A stretch of 22,903 bases of DNA from CAMCQY01 sp044370415 (GTDB taxonomy: Bacteria > Planctomycetota > Planctomycetia > Pirellulales > UBA1268). Both the position numbers and the translations under genes were made by a program. Positions 16,785-22,903 of the stretch are shown here, piece after piece (within the stretch, counting starts at the first letter, position 1; each line of letters starts with the position of its first letter). A model generated the notes under the pieces. The model ran no database searches. It was not told the DNA's origin and worked only from the letters and a program-made list of their open reading frames with translations. The DNA is taken from the NCBI GenBank assembly GCA_044370415.1, contig JBILVO010000055.1, forward strand, positions 1 through 22,903, written 5' to 3'.

Positions 16785-17150
16785 AAGCTGACTGCGCTCG
16801 TAGAGCGGCCGTTGACGACCGGCCCCAGCCGGCCCATACGCTTCGTACATTTCTTGATCGAGAATGGAGCCATCGCGTGAATCTTTTGTTCGTCACGGTG
16901 CTCTTTGGCATCCTCCTCCGAGTACTCAGCGGTCAGCAGAATGCCAGGGACGTTCTCGGGCCTCGCGCGAACAGGATGTCTCCGTAGGCATTCGCTGCCG
17001 ACCCGTTGTTGAGAACGTTGGCCGAGGCTGTCGAGCGTGCCGACGAGCCGGCGATGTCCGCTGCCATCCAGGCAGGGGCCGACATCAATGCATATCGTGC
17101 AGCTGGATTCCGGGACGGCAGCCGCGCGTGACGCGGCGCGCGTTGGCCGG
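16785..17150. other. Convergent spacer, no firm gene; possible coding remnant
   Basis: This 366-base stretch lies between the zinc-ribbon gene (+) and the sugar isomerase-like gene (-). A minus-strand frame over about 16933-17085 has codon use like the neighbours but no recognised domain. A plus-strand GTG frame 16877-16987 would encode a 36-residue peptide with a hydrophobic start (NLLFVTVLFGILLRVL) and GGAG 7 bases upstream. Neither is supported well enough to call as a gene. A 5-bp inverted repeat at 16807-16824 has no T-run. Confidence 0.5.
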
Positions 17151-18173
17151 TCAGCCTGGCACGTAGGCCTTGCGGCCGAGCATCCGGTCGAGCGAGTCGC
17201 TCGTCTGGAACACGAGCGCCTCGGGATAGTGCTCGTAGGGATGGAAGTATTCGAACGTAACGTAGCCGGAATATCCCGTCGCACCGAGTGCGTCCATCAC
17301 CGCCGGCCAGTTCGTCGTGCCGTCGAGCAGTGGCCGAAACGCCTCCAGCGACGTGTCGGTACCCTTCTTCGTGAACTCCTTGAGGTGCACGTTCCTGATC
17401 CGGTCGCCCAGGATCGGGATCCAGTGCTCCGGGTATTGGTACATCATGATGTTGCCGGTGTCGAAGTGCACCTTCACGTGGTCGCTCTTGAAGCCGTCCA
17501 CGAAGTCGACCATCTCCTGCGGAGTCATCAGGAAGCCGTTGAAGAAGATGTTTTCCATGTTGAGCGTCACGCCCAGCTTTTCGGCGGCGGGCAGCAACTG
17601 CTCCACCGCGGCCCGGGCCCGCTTGAGGCAGACGTCGTTGGGCACCGGCTCGTGGTCGGTCCGCCAGGGGATGCAGACGGCCCCGGGAACCACCAGCACG
17701 TTTCGCGTGCCCAGATCGTGGGCGCACTCCGCGATCTTTCCGGCCAGCTCCAGGCCGCGCTGCCGCTTGGCCGGGTCGTTGCTCGTCAGCGGATAGGGCC
17801 AGAAGAGAAACGAGCAGACGCCGCTGATGGCGATGCCGATCCTGTCAGCCATTCGACGGATCTCCTGGAAGTGGGTCGTCCCATGCTTGGGCGAGAGGTC
17901 GCTCTCCAGGTCGTAGTTGAGCTCCACGCCGTCGAATCCGGCGTCCTTCGCCAGCCGCAGGCACTGCTCGAGGCTCATCTTCTGCGGATAGGGCAGTGCC
18001 CAGAGGTTGATCGACTTCTTGAACGGGTGCCGCTGTGTGGCAGCCACCGGCTTCTGCGCGGGATCGGTCTGGGCGGCCTGCCCGGTGGCGGCGGCGAGCA
18101 TCGCCATGCCCGCCGTGGCGTTGAGCACATCACGACGCGAAACAAAAACCGATGGGTCGAACGGACTGGTCAT
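17151..18173 (-). CDS. TAT-exported sugar phosphate isomerase/epimerase-like TIM barrel
   Basis: A 340-residue protein of the xylose-isomerase-like/AP-endonuclease-2 fold. The N-terminus has SRRDVLNA (12-19) followed by an Ala-rich hydrophobic stretch, a likely TAT signal. The expected metal ligands of the fold are visible in order: Glu207 (NMEN), Asp238 (HFDTGN), His263 (NVHLKEF) and Glu308 (TFEYF), the arrangement of tagatose-3-epimerase and hydroxypyruvate isomerase. Substrate unknown; probably a sugar or keto-acid handled outside the cytoplasm. The ATG at 18173 is chosen because GGAG (18182-18185, opposite strand) is 8 bases upstream and because it starts the TAT signal; the frame upstream to 18371 is untypical. 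It is monocistronic as far as can be seen. Confidence 0.88.
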   Translation of the reverse strand: MTSPFDPSVFVSRRDVLNATAGMAMLAAATGQAAQTDPAQKPVAATQRHPFKKSINLWALPYPQKMSLEQCLRLAKDAGFDGVELNYDLESDLSPKHGTTHFQEIRRMADRIGIAISGVCSFLFWPYPLTSNDPAKRQRGLELAGKIAECAHDLGTRNVLVVPGAVCIPWRTDHEPVPNDVCLKRARAAVEQLLPAAEKLGVTLNMENIFFNGFLMTPQEMVDFVDGFKSDHVKVHFDTGNIMMYQYPEHWIPILGDRIRNVHLKEFTKKGTDTSLEAFRPLLDGTTNWPAVMDALGATGYSGYVTFEYFHPYEHYPEALVFQTSDSLDRMLGRKAYVPG

Positions 18174-18523
18174 GGCTGATGCTCCAGGCACGAGGCGGCA
18201 GCGCTGCGATCGCATCAGCACACTGGCCATCGGGCGAAAAAGCAAGTCCACGCGCGGTCGGCTGGCCCAGCCCGTCGATTCGGCGGCCCGCTCATACTGG
18301 GCATTTCCGCGTTGACGGAATGCCGACGGAGGGTCGACCGAATCCTTGCCCGCGGCGAGTTCGCCGTCCATGCCGAAAATCGGTGTGGGGGGAGTGACGG
18401 CAACACGCCACTCTTCGTCGGTCAGTCAGGGGGATCGACGCCCGCCCTGCACCATGTGGATCGACGCCGTGCGGCGGCAGCCGCCGAACGTGCGTGAATC
18501 ACTCACCATGAGGTGCCCCATGA
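18174..18523. other. Intergenic region without a recognised gene
   Basis: About 350 bases upstream of the TIM-barrel gene. It presumably holds that gene's promoter, but no convincing -35/-10 pair was found. A short inverted repeat TTCCG/CGGAA with a 6-base loop occurs around 18305-18320. ATG codons at 18508 and 18520 are out of frame with the carbohydrate-binding remnant that follows. Confidence 0.5.
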
Positions 18524-18793
18524 CCCTGCACTGCCTCGTCCGGCGACACCGGCGGCATCCTGGCCGACGACTGGAAGACCGTGACGAACGAGACGTTCTC
18601 CCTCGGCCTCGCGAGCCCCACGAACGCCACCCTGGCGAGGGCGTTCGCCACCGGCACGCGCTACGTGATCAGGAACGCCGACTGGAACGCCACGATTCTT
18701 CCCGGCGCCGAGGTCCCGTTCGGATTCCAAGCCGCGGGCGTCGCCGGCGAGCTGCCCTCGAACAGGAAGGTCAACGGCGTGGCGGTGCAGTGA
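18524..18793 (+). pseudogene. Orphan C-terminal part of a CBM2-like carbohydrate-binding module
   Basis: The open frame 18524-18793 (GTG possible at 18581) encodes a segment that matches the second half of a CBM2 module: DDW near the start, then a core RYVIRNADWNATILPG, GFQAAG and a closing VNGVAV. In the family these are the conserved Trp, the WN-x-PG turn, the FGF strand and the terminal NG. The first third of the module, a signal peptide and any catalytic domain are missing; upstream sequence in this frame stops at 18521-18523 and the nearest ATG codons (18508, 18520) are in another frame. This suggests the decayed 3' end of a secreted glycan-binding protein gene, or a very short expressed module. 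Confidence 0.55.
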
Positions 18794-18826
18794 CCGACCG
18801 GCGGGCGGTGCTTCAGCCTCGGGAGG

Positions 18827-19297
18827 TCACTGGGCCTGTCCCTGACCGCTCGATGCGGCGGTGCCGATCCGCACCCACTCGATCGTCTTCGACATGATGC
18901 CGGAGCCGGCCACCATCTCGAAGCCGCCGCTGGTCAGCCGGATCGTCATCGGCACGAACATGCCCCGCTTGATCGCGAAGATCTCGCCCTTCCACGTGCG
19001 CGTGGCCGGGACATACTCGATCTCGCGCAGCATCTCCGTGTTGACCATCGCCGGGTTGGCCGACTTGACGACTCCGCCGACGTACTTGCCGTTGGCCGGG
19101 AAGATCCGGATGTCGACGTCCGGCATGTCGGACGGTCGCCAGTCACCGACGATCATGTCGGCCGGGCTCGCCGCTTGTTGCTGGGCAGGCGACGCGACGT
19201 CGGCGGCTCGAGTCTCGGAAACACGGCCCGCAGCAGCACACAGGCACGTCGCGACGGCAAGGGACATCAGCGACCGGCGGACGAGAACGGATGGCAT
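18827..19297 (-). CDS. Exported small protein, DUF2147-like
   Basis: A 156-residue protein with a signal peptide (basic VRRS then a hydrophobic SLAVATCLCAAA stretch and cleavage near residue 30). The mature part has the layout of DUF2147 (COG4731): GDWRP at the start, a KYVGGVV strand, an RTWKGEIF strand, and the closing GIMSKTIEWVRI. It probably forms a small beta barrel in the periplasm; function unknown. The ATG at 19297 is preferred over one at 19312 because GAAGGAG (19304-19310, opposite strand) sits 6 bases before it. The last residues are Ser/Gln-rich. It is 150 bases downstream of the DUF4239-like gene on the same strand. Confidence 0.75.
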   Translation of the reverse strand: MPSVLVRRSLMSLAVATCLCAAAGRVSETRAADVASPAQQQAASPADMIVGDWRPSDMPDVDIRIFPANGKYVGGVVKSANPAMVNTEMLREIEYVPATRTWKGEIFAIKRGMFVPMTIRLTSGGFEMVAGSGIMSKTIEWVRIGTAASSGQGQAQ

Positions 19298-19303
19298 CGC
19301 GGG

Positions 19304-19309
19304 CTCCTT
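19304..19309 (-). promoter_or_regulatory. Shine-Dalgarno deciding the start of the DUF2147-like gene
   Basis: AAGGAG on the minus strand stands 6 bases before ATG 19297 and overlaps the alternative upstream ATG (19310-19312), which makes the latter unlikely as the start. Confidence 0.65.
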
Positions 19310-19447
19310 CATGACTGGCGTGTGGGGATGGGCGGACTGGGAACGGACGGCCGGGACGATACAGACGGCCCAGGTTCGCCGCCATGCCACTCAGGGCACG
19401 CACGACGCGCTGAGGTCGGCGGCCCCGTCCCCCGCGGGCAACGGCCG

Positions 19448-20278
19448 TCAGCGGGCTACGCCAGCCCCATCCGGCCGTGCAGCGATCGCGGTGTGGTCCG
19501 CCGAAATGTCGTCGGCCAGCACGACCAGATCGACCGGCTTCACGGCGAACTGGCCGAGATAGGGCCGCGTGTAGGCGAAGAGGATCACGAAGCAGCAGGA
19601 GATGCCGACCGCGACCATCGAGAGCGCGACGCGACGGGCCCGGTAGGAATCGGCGTGGATGAGCCCGACGCCCAGGAGCGTCAGCATGCCGAGCACGCCG
19701 ACGATCGTCCAACGGGTCGGAGGCGGCCTGGTGGCGGCGATCCGCAGCCGGGTCTCCCGAGCCTCGGTCGCCTGCCGCAGCAGATCCTTGAGCTCGGTGC
19801 GGGTGCTGCCGTCCGGCAGCGTGTGGATCGCGGTACGGAGGTCGCGGAGTGGAGGCGCCGCGACACGCGGTGATTCCAGCCGGCCCATCTGCGGCCACTC
19901 CTCGAAAGCGATAAAATGCACACAGGCCCGCAGCGCCGACGTGATGGCGGCGCGGTCGGCGTCGTCGCAATCCGTCGCAGCCTGCACCATCTCGCGGTAC
20001 ATCGCCGCCTCCGTGCGTGCCGCCTCCTCGGCCCGGCTGTGCTGGTCCCAGACGGGAATGGCGATGAACGAGATGAGGAGGCCGAATGCCAGGCCGATCT
20101 GGGCGGGAACCTCCGCCTCCAGCTTGCCCAGCTTGTGGCCGTTGCGGCCGGCGATCCAGGGGACGAGCACGCGGTGCACGAGCACGGCCAGCAGGCCCCA
20201 GTAGGCCAGCAGGATGCCGATCACGAAGGGCATCGGCAGGGCGAGCAGATTGTCGAAAACCGCGGGCACGCGTGTCAT
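19448..20278 (-). CDS. DUF4239-like (bestrophin-like) integral membrane protein
   Basis: A 276-residue protein with two hydrophobic helices near the N-terminus (about 17-40 and 58-76), a soluble helical, Ala/Glu/Arg-rich middle (about 80-190), and two helices near the C-terminus (about 195-213 and 222-242), followed by a hydrophilic tail. The GLAFGLLISFIAIPVWDQH segment and the closing YTRPYLGQFAVKP motif fit DUF4239, whose members resemble bestrophin-type channels; the function is unproven. ATG 20278 was chosen over a GTG at 20296; a GGAG lies about 10 bases upstream of the ATG. It lies 192 bases downstream of the copper ATPase gene, same strand. Confidence 0.75.
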   Translation of the reverse strand: MTRVPAVFDNLLALPMPFVIGILLAYWGLLAVLVHRVLVPWIAGRNGHKLGKLEAEVPAQIGLAFGLLISFIAIPVWDQHSRAEEAARTEAAMYREMVQAATDCDDADRAAITSALRACVHFIAFEEWPQMGRLESPRVAAPPLRDLRTAIHTLPDGSTRTELKDLLRQATEARETRLRIAATRPPPTRWTIVGVLGMLTLLGVGLIHADSYRARRVALSMVAVGISCCFVILFAYTRPYLGQFAVKPVDLVVLADDISADHTAIAARPDGAGVAR

Positions 20279-20470
20279 GAACGGCTGTCTCCGCACGGCG
20301 ATCGGATCGCGAAAGGTCCACCGGCGGCCGGCTGGCCGCCTGAACGGGGCGGACAGATAGAAAAGGCCCGCGACGGACGCAAGCTCATCGCAGGGCGTGT
20401 GCCGGCCGCCCGGTCGACGTGGCCCCGCAGCGCTCGGGAGACATGGACGGTCTGGCCCACTGTCCCGGCC

Positions 20471-22789
20471 CTACGAGCCCAGCTTCATCGACCGCAGACG
20501 CAGCGCGTTGGCGACGACCGACACCGAGCTGAGGCTCATCGCCGCCGCGGCGATCATCGGGTTGAGCAGCAGGTGGCTCGACAGCGGATAGAGCACGCCT
20601 GCCGCCAGTGGCACGCAGACCGCGTTGTAGGCCAGCGCGAAGAACAGGTTCTGCCGGATGTTGCGCATCGTGCCGCGGCTCAGGTCGATCGCCTTGACGA
20701 TCCCCCGCAGGTCTCCCTTCACGAGCGTGACCCCGGCCGACTCGATCGCCGCATCGGTGCCCGTTCCCATTGCGATGCCGACATCGGCCTCCGCCAGAGC
20801 GGGCGCGTCGTTGATGCCGTCGCCGGCCATCGCCACGCGGCGGCCCTCGGCCCGCAGCGACCTGACGAGGGCGTGCTTCCCCTCGGGCTTCACGCCGGCC
20901 CGAAACTCGTCGATGCCCAACTGCCCGGCCACGGTGCGGGCCGTCTGCTCGCCGTCGCCCGTGAGCATGATGATCCGCAGCCCCTTGGCGTGCAGGCTCC
21001 GCACCGCCTCCGCCGCGGATGGCTTGATCGGGTCGGAGACGGCGATGATGCCCGCGAGACGGCCGTCGACCGCGATCCGCATCACCGTGCGACCCTGCCG
21101 CTCGAGCGCGTCGGCCCTCTCATCGAGCAGGGCGACATCGGCGATCCCCTGCTCCGCGAGCCAGTCGCGTCTGCCCACCAGCACCTCCTTCCCATCGACG
21201 GTGCCACGCGCGCCACCGCCCGTCACGGAGGCGAACCTGGTCGCCAGCGGGAGCGGGAGGCCCTGCTCAGCGGCCCCCGCCACGACCGCGCGGGCCAGCG
21301 GATGCTCGCTGCTCTGCTCGACTCCGGCCGCGATCCGCAGGAGCTCCGGCTCGGTGATCGCGCCGACGGGAACGCACTCGGTGAGCGTCGGCCGGCCGGC
21401 CGTGAGCGTGCCCGTCTTGTCGACGACGACTGTGTCGACCTTCTCGAGCCGCTCGAGCACCTCGGCGTTCTTCACGAGCACGCCCTCGCGGGCACCGCGG
21501 CCGATGCCCACCATGATCGACATCGGCGTGGCCAGCCCCAGCGCGCACGGGCAGGCGATGATGAGCACGGCGATCGCGTTCACGAGCGCCCAGGCGAGCG
21601 GCGGCTGCTCCGGCGCCGCGATGGCCCAGACGAGGAACGTCAGGGCCGCGATCGCCAGCACGGCCGGCACGAAGTAGCCCGCCACGGAGTCGGCCACCTT
21701 CTGGATCGGGGCCCGGCTCCGCTGCGCGTCGGCCACAATGCCGATGATCCGGGAGAGCATCGTGTCCTGGCCGACCTTGTCGGCGACCATCACAAACCCG
21801 CCCGTCTGGTTGAGCGTGCCGCCGATCACCGTGTCGCCGGGCCGCTTCTCGACTGGCATCGGCTCGCCGGTGATCATCGACTCCTCGACCGAGCTTCCCC
21901 CCTCCTTGAGCCGGCCATCGACGGGAATCGCCTCGCCCGGCCGCACCCGCAGGACGTCCCCCACGTGCACGCCGTCGAGCGGCACCTCCTGCTCCTGGCC
22001 GTCGCGGACGACCCGGGCCAGCGGCGGGGCGAGTGACAGGAGTTCCCGGATGGCCGCGCCGGTGCGGTGCCGCGCCCGCAGCTCGAGCAGTTGCCCGAGC
22101 AGCACGAGCGTGATGATCACGGCTGCGGCCTCGAAGTAGACAGGCACGCCGCCGTCGTGCCGGAACTGGTGCGGGATGAACTGGGGAAAGAGCATTGCCG
22201 CGACGCTGGAGAGATAGGCCGCGCTCGTGCCGATGGCGATGAGCGTGAACATGTTCAGGTGGCCCGTGACGAACGACCTGAAGCCGCGGTCGAAGAACGG
22301 CCAACCGGCCCAGAGCACCACGGGCGTGGCGAGGAGCAGCTGCAGCCAGCGGCTGGCCGTCTGCCCCAGCATGCGATCCACCGGCACGCCGGCCATCGGC
22401 AGCATCGACAACAGGAACACCGGGAGCGTGAGCGCGGCGGCGATCCAGAACCTCCGCGCCATGCCACGCAGCTCAGGATCGTCATCACCTGCCCCTGCCT
22501 GGATGGTCTTCGGCTCGAGGTCCATGCCGCACTTCGGGCAGGCGCCGGGACCGATCTGCTCGATCTCGGGATGCATCGGGCAGGTGTAGATCGCGTCGGC
22601 GCGGGCGGGGCCGGCCGCGGCCGCCGGGCGGTGGGGGGAGCAGCAGGATGGCTGCTTGTCGGGTGTGGCCTCGCCCAGAAACGTGCGGCGGCAGCCTTCC
22701 GAGCAGAAGAAGGAATTCACGCCGTCACGGACCGCGCTGCGGGCGGTCTTTTCGTCGACGGTCATGCCGCAGATCGGGTCGGTGGCCAT
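20471..22789 (-). CDS. copA: Copper-translocating P1B-type ATPase with YHS and heavy-metal-binding N-terminus
   Basis: A 772-residue ATPase that should export Cu(I) across the inner membrane. N-terminal modules: a YHS domain (DPICGM at 4-9, FFCSEGC at 27-33), a CC pair at 49-50, and a heavy-metal-binding domain (YTCPMHPEI at 68-76, CPKCGMDLEP at 84-93). The ATPase core has TGE at 307-309 (actuator), CPC at 413-415 in TM6, DKTGT with phospho-acceptor Asp457, HP at 496-497, and GDGIND at 656-661. TM7 carries AYN and TM8 MSLSS, the P1B-1 copper signature. There is no CxxC-type HMA domain at the N-terminus. ATG 22789 begins the YHS domain; frame to 22882 upstream is not protein-like. No copper regulator is visible in the window; one could lie to the right. 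Confidence 0.93.
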   Translation of the reverse strand: MATDPICGMTVDEKTARSAVRDGVNSFFCSEGCRRTFLGEATPDKQPSCCSPHRPAAAAGPARADAIYTCPMHPEIEQIGPGACPKCGMDLEPKTIQAGAGDDDPELRGMARRFWIAAALTLPVFLLSMLPMAGVPVDRMLGQTASRWLQLLLATPVVLWAGWPFFDRGFRSFVTGHLNMFTLIAIGTSAAYLSSVAAMLFPQFIPHQFRHDGGVPVYFEAAAVIITLVLLGQLLELRARHRTGAAIRELLSLAPPLARVVRDGQEQEVPLDGVHVGDVLRVRPGEAIPVDGRLKEGGSSVEESMITGEPMPVEKRPGDTVIGGTLNQTGGFVMVADKVGQDTMLSRIIGIVADAQRSRAPIQKVADSVAGYFVPAVLAIAALTFLVWAIAAPEQPPLAWALVNAIAVLIIACPCALGLATPMSIMVGIGRGAREGVLVKNAEVLERLEKVDTVVVDKTGTLTAGRPTLTECVPVGAITEPELLRIAAGVEQSSEHPLARAVVAGAAEQGLPLPLATRFASVTGGGARGTVDGKEVLVGRRDWLAEQGIADVALLDERADALERQGRTVMRIAVDGRLAGIIAVSDPIKPSAAEAVRSLHAKGLRIIMLTGDGEQTARTVAGQLGIDEFRAGVKPEGKHALVRSLRAEGRRVAMAGDGINDAPALAEADVGIAMGTGTDAAIESAGVTLVKGDLRGIVKAIDLSRGTMRNIRQNLFFALAYNAVCVPLAAGVLYPLSSHLLLNPMIAAAAMSLSSVSVVANALRLRSMKLGS

Positions 22790-22903
22790 GGTGGGCGGAT
22801 GCTCCTCGTGACGCGTCCTGACGCATGAGACTACACCGCGGGGACGGCTTTCCACCGTCGCAGTCGGTCTCGCCCGGGGCACGGAACGAAAAAAGGGGCG
22901 GCG

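Noticed and set aside
16807..16824. Inverted repeat GGCCG/CGGCC between convergent genes, as a terminator
   Set aside because: Only a 5-bp stem with an 8-base loop and no T-run on either strand; common by chance at this GC.
16933..17727. Minus-strand open frame of about 264 codons overlapping the TIM-barrel gene
   Set aside because: Most of it is the wrong frame of a clearly recognised gene; only the part beyond the gene end (about 16933-17085) looks coding-like and is reported separately at low weight.
19916..22036. Long plus-strand open frame (about 706 codons) opposite the copper ATPase and DUF4239-like genes
   Set aside because: Shadow of the minus-strand genes; low-complexity Arg/His/Gly composition and no motif.
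22889..22894. Run of six A at the right edge (T-run on the minus strand) as a terminator tail
   Set aside because: Any stem would lie mostly outside the window, so it cannot be judged.

Overview
The window is GC-rich (roughly 70% by eye) and reads as a chromosomal segment of a planctomycete, most likely Pirellulales-like. Reasons: a PVC-type dehydrogenase/HEAT-repeat/cytochrome c protein, TAT-exported TIM-barrel and amidohydrolase enzymes, a non-tripartite lipid-type RND protein, and small hypothetical families typical of that phylum. I see no rRNA, tRNA, CRISPR array, integrase or transposase. The lineage is inferred from gene content only.

Layout. (1) 1-5844 (+): one very large exported protein, open at the left edge, in which two neutral-ceramidase-like domains flank a PVC-type sugar-dehydrogenase-like propeller, a HEAT-like helical region and a heme c domain. 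(2) 5888-12725 (-): read from right to left, an RND/MMPL lipid-type transporter, a type III polyketide synthase (chalcone-synthase fold, Cys-His-Asn triad intact), an acyl carrier protein, a KAS II-type ketosynthase that overlaps the ACP gene by ATGA, and, after a 206-bp gap, a GT4-type glycosyltransferase with lower GC. A PIG-L deacetylase (12893-13684, -) lies just upstream of the transporter. Together this looks like a pathway that makes a polyketide or phenolic lipid and moves it to the envelope, possibly with sugar tailoring. (3) 13925-16784 (+): a tight rightward run of creatininase-family amidase, TAT-exported amidohydrolase (start/stop overlap), a half-size EamA-type membrane protein, a Cys-rich DUF5522-like protein and an acidic zinc-ribbon membrane protein (ATGA overlap). 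(4) 16785-17150: convergent spacer with no firm gene. (5) 17151-18173 (-): TAT-exported sugar isomerase/epimerase-like TIM barrel. (6) 18174-18523: no gene seen; then an orphan CBM2-like C-terminal half on + (18524-18793). (7) 18827-22789 (-): exported DUF2147-like protein, DUF4239-like membrane protein, and a Cu(I)-type P1B ATPase with YHS and heavy-metal-binding N-terminal modules.

Most worth attention: the ceramidase-dehydrogenase-HEAT-cytochrome-ceramidase architecture, in which both ceramidase copies keep the apparent zinc ligands but lose the expected nucleophilic serine; and the compact type III PKS/ACP/KAS/RND locus with its own carrier protein. All family assignments are by motif recognition; no database search was run.
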